A stretch of DNA of 39,054 bases from an uncultured Pelagibacteraceae bacterium (GTDB lineage Bacteria; Pseudomonadota; Alphaproteobacteria; Pelagibacterales; AG-422-B15), in NCBI GenBank assembly GCA_905182145.1, contig CAJJAN010000016.1:1-39054 (forward strand), written 5' to 3'. How positions within the stretch are numbered: the stretch's first letter is position 1; the number at the start of each line of letters is the position of its first letter. Made by a program: the position numbers and the translations under genes. The notes beneath the pieces are model-generated. The model made no database searches. It had not been told where the DNA came from and saw nothing but the letters and a program-made list of their open reading frames with translations. Below, piece by piece: positions 19,710-28,724 of the stretch.

Positions 19710-20102
19710 ATGTATAAGCAAGTAAGTCGTTCAATAGAAATTTCAGTAATTCCAGAATACTTAGATGATCAATCTATTCCTGAAGAATATTATCATGTTT
19801 GGGCTTATCATGTCACAATTGAAAACTTAGGTGTCAAGCCTGTTACTCTTAAGAGTAGATATTGGGAAATTATTGATTCAAATGGAAGAAGACAAGAAGT
19901 AGAGGGCAAAGGTGTAATCGGTAAGCAACCTACTATAAAACCTGGAGGTAAATTTACATATACCAGCGGAACACCTTTAAACTCGACTAGTGGCATAATG
20001 AAGGGTAACTACAAGATGCAGCTCGATGATGGTGAAGAGTTTTTAGCTAAAATTCCATCATTTTCATTAGATTTACCCCTAGATAGCAAAAAACCTAATT
20101 AA
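19710..20102 (+). CDS. apaG: ApaG protein
   Basis: [76 protein letters not shown]. Confidence 0.95.
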   Translation: MYKQVSRSIEISVIPEYLDDQSIPEEYYHVWAYHVTIENLGVKPVTLKSRYWEIIDSNGRRQEVEGKGVIGKQPTIKPGGKFTYTSGTPLNSTSGIMKGNYKMQLDDGEEFLAKIPSFSLDLPLDSKKPN

Positions 20103-20152
20103 TTGTATATTTATCTTATAAAAACTTTCCTTTTGATGTAGAAACCCCTCTT

Positions 20153-20794
20153 ATGAAAAACACGAAAAAAACTGTAGCTAAAAAAGCTGTAAAAAAAACA
20201 TTAGTTAAGAAGCCCAGCAATGCTGAGGCTGAAAAAGCCGTTAGAACACTAATTAGTTTTGTTGGAGAAGATCCAAATAGAGAAGGTTTATTAGACACTC
20301 CTAAAAGAGTAGTAAAAGCATATCAAGATTGGTATGGGGGTTACAACCAAGATCCTAAAGAAGTTTTAAACAAAACATTTTCTGAAATAGAAGGTTACGA
20401 TGAAATTATCATGCTCAAAGATATACGAGTAGAATCACATTGCGAACATCATATGGCACCCTTTATTGGAAGTGCACATGTTGCTTATTTGCCTAACAAA
20501 AGAGTTGTAGGGATAAGTAAATTAGCAAGAATCACAAGAATATTTTCTAAAAGGATGCAAGTTCAAGAAAAACTTACTGCAGAAATTGCTAATTGTTTAC
20601 AACAAGTTCTTAAGCCTCGTGGTGTTGCTGTTGTTATTGAGGCACAACATGAATGTATGACCACAAGAGGAATAAATGAACCTGGAATATCCATGGTAAC
20701 TAGCCAACTACTTGGTAAATTTAGAACAGATGCTTCGACTAGAAAAGAATTTTACAGTATGATCCAACAAGGTTCGATCCTAAAAAAGGTTTAG
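20153..20794 (+). CDS. folE: GTP cyclohydrolase I
   Basis: [56 protein letters not shown]. Confidence 0.95.
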   Translation: MKNTKKTVAKKAVKKTLVKKPSNAEAEKAVRTLISFVGEDPNREGLLDTPKRVVKAYQDWYGGYNQDPKEVLNKTFSEIEGYDEIIMLKDIRVESHCEHHMAPFIGSAHVAYLPNKRVVGISKLARITRIFSKRMQVQEKLTAEIANCLQQVLKPRGVAVVIEAQHECMTTRGINEPGISMVTSQLLGKFRTDASTRKEFYSMIQQGSILKKV

Positions 20795-20814
20795 AAATAA
20801 ACCTGCGCTGAAAA

Positions 20815-22269
20815 ATGTTTAATTTTAAATTAATACTAAATGTATTAGGTATTTTATTAATTGCTTTAAGCGCATTAATGTTAATACCAGCCTTAGTTGA
20901 TCTAATTTACTCAAGCCAAACATGGGTTTCTTTTTTTATCTCTTCATTGTTTTGTTTAGGTTTTGGTATATCAATTTTTTTATCCACTCGTGGTGATGGT
21001 GAGGAAAGTAAATTAACTACAAAGGATGCATTCCTTTTAACAACGGCGTCTTGGTCAGTTATAGCTTTATTCGGCGCTATCCCATTTTACATTTCTGATC
21101 TTGAATTTTCACTTACTGACTCAATATTTGAGTCAATGTCTGGTGTGACAACCACTGGTTCAACTATTATTACTGACCTAGAAGCAATGACTAGGGGTCT
21201 TTTAATATGGAGATCACTATTGCAATGGCTTGGTGGCATAGGAATTATTGTTATGGCAATTAGTATTCTGCCTGTTTTACAGGTAGGTGGCATGCAAGTT
21301 TTTAGAACTGAATCTTCTGATACAAGTGATAAAATTTTACCACGAACAGCTCAAGTAGCCTCAGCTGTATTAACAATTTATATATCACTTACATCTTTAT
21401 GTGCATTTGGTTACTGGTTATTTGGAATGGGAATTTTTGATGCTGTTAACCATAGTATGACAACTATTGCTACTGGTGGGTTTTCAACTAAATCAGGATC
21501 AATCGGTGCATTTAATAGTGCCGGAATAGATTATGTATCCTCTATATTTATGATATTAGCTAGCTTGCCAATACTAATTTATTTACAAATTTATAAAGGT
21601 AAAATATCTAATTTTTTTAAAGATCAACAGATCATAACTTTTTTAATAATTATTTTATTAAGCTGTAGCTTGGTAATATTTTATTTATGGTTTTATGATA
21701 TTAAAAATATATCTGATGCAATCAGACATGGCTTATTCAACGTTATCTCAATAATAACTGGAACTGGATACAGTACAGATAATTATAATCTTTGGGGCGC
21801 TTTTCCTATCTACCTTTTATTCTTTGGAATGTTTGTAGGTGGCTGTGCAGGCTCTACAACTTGTGGAATAAAGGTTTTTAGATTTCAGATTTTATTTGAG
21901 ACAGCTAGAAATCAGATTAAAAAGATTTTACATCCTCATGGTGTTTTTATTTCACATTATAATAATAAAAAATTATCAGACGATGTTGTAACTTCTGTAA
22001 TGAGCTTCTTTTTTATTTTTATTCTTATTTTTATTATTATTACATTATTGCTTTCTACAACTCAACTTGACTTTATTACCTCGTTATCTGCTGCAGCCAC
22101 TTCTCTTGCTAATGTTGGTCCAGGTCTAGGCTCAACCATTGGACCCGAAGGAAATTTTTTTGGTATTCCTTTTGGTGCTAAATGGGTGTTAATTTTTGCA
22201 ATGCTAATTGGTAGACTAGAATTATTTACAGTTCTTGTTCTTTTAATGCCTCAATTTTGGAAGAAATAG
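20815..22269 (+). CDS. trkH: TrkH-family potassium uptake protein
   Basis: SMSGVTTTGSTIITDLE, LLQWLGGIGIIVMAISILPVLQVGGMQ, FVGGCAGSTTCGIKVFR. Confidence 0.93.
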   Translation: MFNFKLILNVLGILLIALSALMLIPALVDLIYSSQTWVSFFISSLFCLGFGISIFLSTRGDGEESKLTTKDAFLLTTASWSVIALFGAIPFYISDLEFSLTDSIFESMSGVTTTGSTIITDLEAMTRGLLIWRSLLQWLGGIGIIVMAISILPVLQVGGMQVFRTESSDTSDKILPRTAQVASAVLTIYISLTSLCAFGYWLFGMGIFDAVNHSMTTIATGGFSTKSGSIGAFNSAGIDYVSSIFMILASLPILIYLQIYKGKISNFFKDQQIITFLIIILLSCSLVIFYLWFYDIKNISDAIRHGLFNVISIITGTGYSTDNYNLWGAFPIYLLFFGMFVGGCAGSTTCGIKVFRFQILFETARNQIKKILHPHGVFISHYNNKKLSDDVVTSVMSFFFIFILIFIIITLLLSTTQLDFITSLSAAATSLANVGPGLGSTIGPEGNFFGIPFGAKWVLIFAMLIGRLELFTVLVLLMPQFWKK

Positions 22270-22272
22270 AAG

Positions 22273-23175
22273 TTACAAAAATTTAAGTAACAATTCTTTT
22301 TGAACATGTAATCGATTTTGAGCTTCTTGCCATACATATGATTGAGGACCATCTATAACTTCGCCTGATACTTCTTGGGAACGATTAGCAGGTAGGCAGT
22401 GTAAAAATATACAATCTGAATTTACCTTAGACATTAGATCTTGATTGACAGTATATTTTGAAAGCATCTCAATTTTTGTACTATCTTCAATATCCCCCAT
22501 TGAAAACCACGTATCAGTGTATATCACATCTGTTGGATCCATTTGATTTAGGTTCAACTCTCTTAAATTAATTTTATCTAAAGAAATCTCTTTATTCATA
22601 TCTTTAAGTTTTTGAAAATAAACATCTTGATAATATTTTGGACAATAAATATTTAAATTGAAGCCTAAGTTTTTATTTGCAGCATCGATTAAAGAATGTG
22701 CAACATTACTAATTGGACCAAACCATGAAATATTAATATTTTCTAATGTTCCCTTGATTTCTTTAATTGTCATTAATGTTGCTAACGTTTGGCACGGATG
22801 AGAAAGATCTGATAATCCATTTATCACCGGGACACTTGAATGTTTTGCAAGATTTTCTAATGTTGAATGGTTATTTGATCTCATCATAATAATATCTGCA
22901 TACTGTGATAAAGTTTTTGCAGTGTCTGCTAATGTTTCTCTTTTGCCTAAATGCAAATGATCTTTATCTAACATAATGGATAAACCGCCTAATTGCTTTA
23001 TGGCAAGTTCAAAGGAAATTCTTGTACGAGTTGAACTTTTTTCAAAAATCATTGCCAAAGTTTTATCTTTAGCTTGAATAGAATGTTTCTTATTTTTTTT
23101 ACTATCTATTGCTGCATTAATTATTTTTAAAATCTCATCTTTTGAAAGATCGTTTATATTTAGTAAGTTTTTCAT
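22273..23175 (-). CDS. argF: Ornithine carbamoyltransferase
   Basis: EKSSTRTRISFELA (STRTR), HPCQTLATLMT, FLHCLPANRSQEVSGEV. Confidence 0.95.
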   Translation of the reverse strand: MKNLLNINDLSKDEILKIINAAIDSKKNKKHSIQAKDKTLAMIFEKSSTRTRISFELAIKQLGGLSIMLDKDHLHLGKRETLADTAKTLSQYADIIMMRSNNHSTLENLAKHSSVPVINGLSDLSHPCQTLATLMTIKEIKGTLENINISWFGPISNVAHSLIDAANKNLGFNLNIYCPKYYQDVYFQKLKDMNKEISLDKINLRELNLNQMDPTDVIYTDTWFSMGDIEDSTKIEMLSKYTVNQDLMSKVNSDCIFLHCLPANRSQEVSGEVIDGPQSYVWQEAQNRLHVQKELLLKFL

Positions 23176-23177
23176 AT

Positions 23178-24344
23178 TTAATAACCTGAATTACATGCCT
23201 TGGTGATTTTTTCAAGAGCTTCGTCACATTCTTTAATTGATAGAGTTAAAGGAGGAAGTAATCGAACTACATTATCTCCCGCTTTGATAGTTAACATCTT
23301 TTGTTTTCTAAGCTCTTCTACAAATTTAAGATTGTCTTTCATACACTTTAATCCTAAGATTAATCCTTTCCCCCTAATTTCACTAATAGAGTCTGGAAAT
23401 TTATTTGAAATTTCCTTTAAGCCTGCAAGAAAATAACTAGATACTTTTTTTAAATTTTCTAAGAATATTTCTTTTTGCATTATATCTAACACAGCATTAC
23501 CTACGGCAACTGCAAGTGGATTACCACCATATGTTGAGCCATGAGTACCATGGTGCATAACATCCCCTACTTTTTTTGAAGTCATTGTTGCGCCCAATGG
23601 AAAACCATTAGCAATCGCTTTGGCTGTTGTCATTATATCTGGTTCAATATCCGCCCATTGATGAGCAAACATTTTTCCAGATCTTAAGAAACCACATTGA
23701 ACTTCATCAAATATTAATAATATATTATTTTCATCACATAATTTTCTTAAACCTATTAAACACTCAACTGGCAAGACTGAGACACCACCCTCACCTTGAA
23801 TCGGTTCAATGAGAATCGCAGCTGTGTCTTTAGACACGGCAGCTTCTAAAGCCTCATGATCATTATATTGTAACTGCTTAAAACCAGGTACTGAGGTATT
23901 AAATCCATCTAATTTTTCAAGACCTCCAGCTGCTAAAGCTCCGATTGTTCGACCATGAAAGGATCCTGAAAATGTTATAATTTCATTTTTTGTTAAAGAG
24001 CCTTCTGTCACATAAAAGTATCTTCTGGCAATTTTTATAGCTGCTTCAATTGCTTCAGCGCCTGAGTTACAAAAGAATACATAATCCGCAAAACAAGTTT
24101 CACACAATCTTTTGGCTAATCTTTCTTGTTCAGGTATTTGGTAAACATTTGATACATGCCAGAGTTTATTTGCCTGATCCATTAATTTTTCATTTAAATA
24201 TTTATTTGCATAACCAAGTGAATTAACAGCAATACCAGACCCAAAATCTAAATACTTGTCTCCGTTAGCCTCGAACAGATAGCTACCTTCACCATAATCA
24301 AAAGTTAAATTTGATCTTGGGTATGTTGGTAAAACATTTGACAT
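23178..24344 (-). CDS. argD: Acetylornithine/N-succinyl-DAP aminotransferase
   Basis: FCNSGAEAIEAAIKIARRY, GSFHGRTIGALAAGG, EPIQGEGGVSVLP, LIFDEVQCGFLRSGKMFAHQ, HGTHGSTYGGNPLA. Confidence 0.94.
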   Translation of the reverse strand: MSNVLPTYPRSNLTFDYGEGSYLFEANGDKYLDFGSGIAVNSLGYANKYLNEKLMDQANKLWHVSNVYQIPEQERLAKRLCETCFADYVFFCNSGAEAIEAAIKIARRYFYVTEGSLTKNEIITFSGSFHGRTIGALAAGGLEKLDGFNTSVPGFKQLQYNDHEALEAAVSKDTAAILIEPIQGEGGVSVLPVECLIGLRKLCDENNILLIFDEVQCGFLRSGKMFAHQWADIEPDIMTTAKAIANGFPLGATMTSKKVGDVMHHGTHGSTYGGNPLAVAVGNAVLDIMQKEIFLENLKKVSSYFLAGLKEISNKFPDSISEIRGKGLILGLKCMKDNLKFVEELRKQKMLTIKAGDNVVRLLPPLTLSIKECDEALEKITKACNSGY

Positions 24345-24445
24345 AAATCTAAGTATTTATTTAAAAAAAATTAAAATATTTTTGTAAAAAAAATATGTTT
24401 AGTTTAAATAAAATAAAAGTCATTAATAAATTAAATTCAGTATGC

Positions 24446-24539
24446 TAGTTATAGCTTTGAATTATATAGCAAAATTAATACCCATAAATTCACCAAAAAG
24501 ATATCAACATCTAGTTATTAGTTATTGAATTATAACTAA
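24446..24539. promoter_or_regulatory. Cluster of TAGTTAT/ATAACTA motifs and TTGAATTATA repeats upstream of gcrA
   Basis: TAGTTAT at 24446-24452, 24512-24518, 24519-24525; ATAACTA at 24532-24538; TTGAATTATA at 24457-24466 and 24525-24534; perfect 8-bp inverted repeat TTAGTTAT(TGAATT)ATAACTAA at 24518-24539. Confidence 0.45.
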
Positions 24540-24606
24540 ATATAGTGGTAAAATTCTTCATTATTTAAGAAAACAACCAATTTCTAACAAATAAAGGTCA
24601 ATAATT

Positions 24607-25062
24607 ATGTCTTGGACTCACGAACGAATTGAACATCTAAAAAAATTATGGGAGGCTGGCCACACAGCTAGTAATATTGCCACAGAACTAGGCGGCATAA
24701 CTCGAAATGCTGTAATAGGTAAGGCTCATAGGCTTGGCTTATCCGGTAGAATGAAATCTAAAAGTAAAGTTTCATCTGTTTCCATAGTAAGAAGAAAAAA
24801 AATGCCAGCTAACAGAAATAGCAAAATTATTGAGCTTACCACTTCTGTTTCTGAGCCTATGAATCCAATATCGTTTGCTGGAATTAAAGATGGCTTATGT
24901 CGATGGCCTCTAGGTGAGCCAGAAGATTTAGATTTTAAATTTTGTGGAAGAAGTTCTAATGATGGAGTGGTTTATTGTGATGAGCATCATTCATTAGCTT
25001 ATCAACCATTAAGTCAAACTCGTCAAAAACGAACAAATAGAAAAAGATTTAAAGTTGGTTAA
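24607..25062 (+). CDS. gcrA: GcrA-family cell cycle regulator
   Basis: MSWTHERIEHLKKLWEAGHTASNIATELGGITRNAVIGKAHRLGLSGR plus C-terminal CRWPLGEPEDLDFKFCGRSS...YCDEHHSLAYQP; SD AAAGG upstream. Confidence 0.96.
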   Translation: MSWTHERIEHLKKLWEAGHTASNIATELGGITRNAVIGKAHRLGLSGRMKSKSKVSSVSIVRRKKMPANRNSKIIELTTSVSEPMNPISFAGIKDGLCRWPLGEPEDLDFKFCGRSSNDGVVYCDEHHSLAYQPLSQTRQKRTNRKRFKVG

Positions 25063-25063
25063 T

Positions 25064-25150
25064 TTAAAATAAGCCTATTACAAAACTTAAGCTTAATGCA
25101 AAGATTATTAAAAGCAGGATAACTAATATTACTCCATTTTGTAGACTCAT
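25064..25150 (-). CDS. Candidate 28-aa single-pass membrane small protein
   Basis: Hand translation on - strand from ATG at 25150: MSLQNGVILVILLLIIFALSLSFVIGLF*. Lies 12 nt downstream of the M48 peptidase stop and stops 1 nt before the gcrA stop. Confidence 0.4.
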   Translation of the reverse strand: MSLQNGVILVILLLIIFALSLSFVIGLF

Positions 25151-25162
25151 AAGAAATACTTT

Positions 25163-26236
25163 CTAGTTGGGAAGAATTTTTTCACCATTATTAATTTTAC
25201 CATAAACTTCTTTAATAGTTTTTTCAATTCTTACGTATCTTTCACTAGTTGAAGGATGAGATCCACCTTTGGAGTATATTGAGCCTGGAACTTCTACAGC
25301 AAATCTTCTCCAAAAATTTGCAGCATCATCAATCTTGTAACCAGACATAGCAATCGCATATACACTTAAGTAATCAGCTTCATTTTCATAATCAATAGAA
25401 TATGACATCGCACCCATATTGGCGCCCATGTTCATAAAGTCAGTTTGCACGCCTTGCGTTCTAGCTATCATATCTAAAAGCAACCCTATTCCAGCTCCAG
25501 CTTGCATATTTGTTTTTTTATCATCTACATGACGATTTGCGTTATGCCCAAGTTCGTGTGCAAATACCAATGCTATTCCTAGCTCATCTTGAGCAAGCCA
25601 TTTAGCCATACGCAAAGAAAGAGCTATATAATTTCCATCTGCAAAAGCATTAAAAGTATTATTATCTAAATCTACATAGTAGCCAAATCTACAACGCTTC
25701 TTTGACTGCACATTAATAACTAAATCTTGTCCATTTCTATTAATCAAAAGCTTGTGTTTTTTATCATTGCTTTCTCTAATTGTTTTATAAAATTCAGCGT
25801 TAGCATCAATACCATATGGAGCTGCAAAACTATTAATCTCTATAATTTTATCTCCAGCTTTTAAGCCTGCATTTCGGGCTGGCGTATTGATACCAGTAGC
25901 AACTACTGTAATTTCATCAGATAAAAGTAGTGCTTTAGTTAATTCCGATCTAATTGCCTCTGGCCCATCGTAACGAGTTGCAATATCAACTCCTATACCA
26001 AAAATTTGATCTTCTTCCTTACAAAGATCGACTGCGTTAAATAATATGTTTAATCCAGTTTCAGAAACATCTATGTAAGTTTTAAGCCAACTATCAGCAA
26101 ATAATTGATTTTGTATTTTTTGTTCTTCTATAGAAAGTTGCTGATTGTATTCAGGTAAAGTTCCTTGTGGTTGAGCACAACTAACCACCAAAAGAATTAG
26201 TATAAATGGGATCGTTCTAATTAGTAATTTAGCCAT
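25163..26236 (-). CDS. M48-family metallopeptidase with PDZ domain (lipoprotein)
   Basis: Lipobox-like ILLVVSCAQPQ, PDZ (TGINTPARNAGLKAGDKIIEIN), zinc motif ALVFAHELGHNANRH, ENEADYLSVYAIAMSGY. Confidence 0.9.
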   Translation of the reverse strand: MAKLLIRTIPFILILLVVSCAQPQGTLPEYNQQLSIEEQKIQNQLFADSWLKTYIDVSETGLNILFNAVDLCKEEDQIFGIGVDIATRYDGPEAIRSELTKALLLSDEITVVATGINTPARNAGLKAGDKIIEINSFAAPYGIDANAEFYKTIRESNDKKHKLLINRNGQDLVINVQSKKRCRFGYYVDLDNNTFNAFADGNYIALSLRMAKWLAQDELGIALVFAHELGHNANRHVDDKKTNMQAGAGIGLLLDMIARTQGVQTDFMNMGANMGAMSYSIDYENEADYLSVYAIAMSGYKIDDAANFWRRFAVEVPGSIYSKGGSHPSTSERYVRIEKTIKEVYGKINNGEKILPN

Positions 26237-27089
26237 CAGACTTTTTTACCATATAGATGGAGTGAATAAAAATAATAAATACTATAAATATAGCTCCTAT
26301 AATAGTATTTTGGGTTGGTATTTCATCAATAAACCACCAAACCCAAATTGGCCCTAATGCTGTTTCCAGTAGAAAAAACAATCCTACTTCTGAGGCTGAA
26401 ATAAATCTTGGGGCAAATGTTATTAAAATAAACGAGAATCCAACCGTAAAGATCATCAGGAATATATATGATAAATCTACTCCACCAATTACAAAGCTAG
26501 TCAAAAGCATTGATGAAATTACAGCTGTTATTAATTTACCCATCACATAAGAAGGTATAAAATTTTTATCTGCAGCAGATCTTATGACCACAAGGCTACT
26601 AGCGACAGAAACTGCTGTTAATATTCCAAAAATATCTCCTAAGATTCTTCCCGAACCAATTGAGTCATAGAATATAAATATGACTGCCAGTAAACATAAA
26701 AATATGGCAGCGTTTGTAAAAAAATCTAATCGCTCACGAAGAAAAATAAATGAAATAATTGCAGCTATTAATGGAACTAAACTCACCATTACTAATGCAT
26801 TGGCTACATTAGTGTTCTGTAGCGCTAGAATAAAAAAAATATTACTACCAACAATAAAAATAGAATTTAATAAACCGAGTTTGCCCGCATTAAAAAAAAA
26901 CTTGAAGAAGTTTTTTCTAGCATAAGCAATTAAACATAATAATAAAAAAATACCTGGTATTAAACTTCGATAAAATAATAAACTCCAAGTATCTATTGTA
27001 ATTAGCCTAATCAATAAACTGTCTGGAGTTAAAAGCATAACGCCAGCAAAAGCTAATAGGATACCTTTTTGATGATTAGTTAGTGTCAT
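26229..27089 (-). CDS. DMT family (EamA) transporter
   Basis: 286 aa, about ten TM segments, two EamA-like repeats (PLIAAIISFIFLRERLDFF). Confidence 0.82.
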   Translation of the reverse strand: MTLTNHQKGILLAFAGVMLLTPDSLLIRLITIDTWSLLFYRSLIPGIFLLLCLIAYARKNFFKFFFNAGKLGLLNSIFIVGSNIFFILALQNTNVANALVMVSLVPLIAAIISFIFLRERLDFFTNAAIFLCLLAVIFIFYDSIGSGRILGDIFGILTAVSVASSLVVIRSAADKNFIPSYVMGKLITAVISSMLLTSFVIGGVDLSYIFLMIFTVGFSFILITFAPRFISASEVGLFFLLETALGPIWVWWFIDEIPTQNTIIGAIFIVFIIFIHSIYMVKKSDG

Positions 27090-27115
27090 ATAGTTTTAAA
27101 TTATTTTTATATTAG

Positions 27116-27192
27116 TGGTGCGCCGGAAGAGATTCGAACTCCTGACCCCCAGATTCGTAGTCTGGTGCTCTATCCAGCTGAGCCACCGGCGC
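27116..27192 (-). tRNA. tRNA-Arg (anticodon ACG), CCA encoded
   Basis: Reverse complement GCGCCGGTGGCTCAGCTGGATAGAGCACCAGACTACGAATCTGGGGGTCAGGAGTTCGAATCTCTTCCGGCGCACCA; 7-bp acceptor stem, CT-ACG-AA anticodon loop, GTTCGAATC T-loop. Confidence 0.97.
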
Positions 27193-27223
27193 ACATAGAA
27201 TGGCTTAACTTACTTGATTGGAC

Positions 27224-27919
27224 TTAACTTAGAAATCTTTTTTTAATTATTTTATATATAACGGGTACTAAAACTATTGCGGCTACAACAAATATTGGCA
27301 TTAGATAGCTTGAGTCCAATAACATAGAGCTATTAAATTCTTTTGCTTCAACAATATCATTAATACCACTGCCTATGCTGACCAGAATGTAGGCCCAAGG
27401 TATAACTCCGAATATTGTCGCTATAAAATAGTCTCTAAGCTTCATATCAAAAATTGCAGGAAGTAAATTTTGAATTCCAAACGGGATCCCCCCAATAATT
27501 CTTATAAACAACAAGTAACTAATAGCATTGGAATTAAAGCCTTCTTTGATTTTATCAAAACGATGACCTAATCGTTTAGTAAAAAAGCTCTTAAAAAAAT
27601 ATCTAGCGTATGTGAATACAATCATGGCACCAATAGTTTCGCCTATTATGGCAATAGCTAAACCATTATAAAAGCCAAAATAAAACCCAGCCAAAATGAC
27701 GACAGGAGATGCAAATCCCATCACGGCAATGTTTATGGTTAACACTAAGGTGGTAATTAAAATGGCAAAAACTGGCTTCTCAGCTATAAATTCCCTAAAA
27801 AAACCGTTCTGAGTGACTATGAATTCCATTGAGATGGGGTTATTATTTCCTATGAAATAAATCGCAAAAACAGCGATAATACTGAATATTACCCAATAAA
27901 TTGATTTTTTCTTAAACAT
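27224..27919 (-). CDS. TVP38/TMEM64 (DedA-like) family membrane protein
   Basis: FASPVVILAGFYFGFYNGLAIAIIGETIGAMIVFTYARYFF and RIIGGIPFGIQNLLPAIFDMKLRDYFIATIFGVIPWAYILVSIGSG. Start moved to internal Met at 27919 because the ORF-track extension to 28024 overlaps rpmH and its promoter. Confidence 0.85.
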   Translation of the reverse strand: MFKKKSIYWVIFSIIAVFAIYFIGNNNPISMEFIVTQNGFFREFIAEKPVFAILITTLVLTINIAVMGFASPVVILAGFYFGFYNGLAIAIIGETIGAMIVFTYARYFFKSFFTKRLGHRFDKIKEGFNSNAISYLLFIRIIGGIPFGIQNLLPAIFDMKLRDYFIATIFGVIPWAYILVSIGSGINDIVEAKEFNSSMLLDSSYLMPIFVVAAIVLVPVIYKIIKKRFLS

Positions 27920-27943
27920 AATTTTTGTGACTTTTAATACTAT

Positions 27944-27972
27944 TTGACTATCTATAGTTTGCAATTTATAAC
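27944..27972 (+). promoter_or_regulatory. Predicted sigma70-type promoter for the rpmH-rnpA-yidD-yidC operon (TTGACT-17-TATAAC)
   Basis: TTGACT 27944-27949 and TATAAC 27967-27972 with a 17-nt spacer, about 30 nt upstream of the rpmH ATG. Confidence 0.65.
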
Positions 27973-28002
27973 GCATTCCACAAGTAAAAATTATTAAATA
28001 AA

Positions 28003-28137
28003 ATGAAAAGAACATTTCAACCATCTAATATAGTAAAAAAACACAGGCATGGGTTCAGAGCAAGATCTGGCACAAAAAGTGGTAGAATTATCCTTGCACG
28101 CCGCCGCGCTAAAGGCAGAAAAGAACTTTCTGCTTAA
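28003..28137 (+). CDS. rpmH: 50S ribosomal protein L34
   Basis: Hand translation: [44 protein letters not shown], canonical L34, too short for the ORF track. Confidence 0.98.
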   Translation: MKRTFQPSNIVKKHRHGFRARSGTKSGRIILARRRAKGRKELSA

Positions 28138-28153
28138 TACTATATGAAGCTTG

Positions 28154-28486
28154 ATGGCTACTCTTCAAACACTCAAAACATCAAAAGACTTTCAAGCTGC
28201 TAAAAATGGTAAATTTTTAAGAAGTAGTTCGTTTCTTTTACAAGCATTAAAGGTAACTGATGAAAATATAATAAAAGTTGGCTATACCGTTACAAAACAA
28301 AATGGTAACGCCGTTATAAGAAATAGAATAAAAAGAAGATTAAGACAAATTGTTGCAGATGTGATTCACGACCATGGTAAAAATAGTTGGAATTATGTTT
28401 TAATAGGAAAGAAAAATATTATTACTGAAGACTTTGAAGTACTTAAAAAAGAATTTAAAACCGCACTAACAAAAATACACAAATGA
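28154..28486 (+). CDS. rnpA: Ribonuclease P protein component
   Basis: VGYTVTKQNGNAVIRNRIKRRLRQ signature; position after rpmH; ATG at 28154 preferred over the TTG at 28151. Confidence 0.93.
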   Translation: MATLQTLKTSKDFQAAKNGKFLRSSSFLLQALKVTDENIIKVGYTVTKQNGNAVIRNRIKRRLRQIVADVIHDHGKNSWNYVLIGKKNIITEDFEVLKKEFKTALTKIHK

Positions 28487-28719
28487 ACATATTTAAAAAT
28501 TTATTAGTTTTGATAATTATCGGCTACCAAAGATTAGTGTCACCCTATTTTCCATCTTCATGTCGATTTGATCCTACTTGTTCACATTATGCCAAAGAAG
28601 CAATTCAAACTCATGGTGTATTCAAGGGTACCTACATAAGTGTCAAACGTATTGCAAAATGTCATCCCATTAAATTATTAGGTGGATCTGAAGGCTATGA
28701 TCCAGTACCAAAGAAATAA
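28483..28719 (+). CDS. yidD: Membrane protein insertion efficiency factor YidD
   Basis: GYQRLVSPYFPSSCRFDPTCSHYAKEAIQTHGVFKG; ATGA overlap with rnpA. Confidence 0.97.
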   Translation: MNIFKNLLVLIIIGYQRLVSPYFPSSCRFDPTCSHYAKEAIQTHGVFKGTYISVKRIAKCHPIKLLGGSEGYDPVPKK

Positions 28720-28724
28720 TAATT

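Noticed and set aside
24518-24539. gcrA-upstream inverted repeat considered as a third Zur box
   Set aside because: Arms contain GTTAT/ATAAC but are separated by 6 nt instead of 3, and no zinc-related gene follows.
27930-28003. Replication origin / DnaA boxes near rpmH
   Set aside because: No convincing TTATNCACA boxes were found and dnaA is not present; the nearest string (cattccaca) is too divergent.
27920-28024. N-terminal extension of the TVP38-family ORF
   Set aside because: It would overlap the divergent rpmH promoter and start codon; the internal Met (MFKKKSIYWVIFSIIAVF) is a better start.
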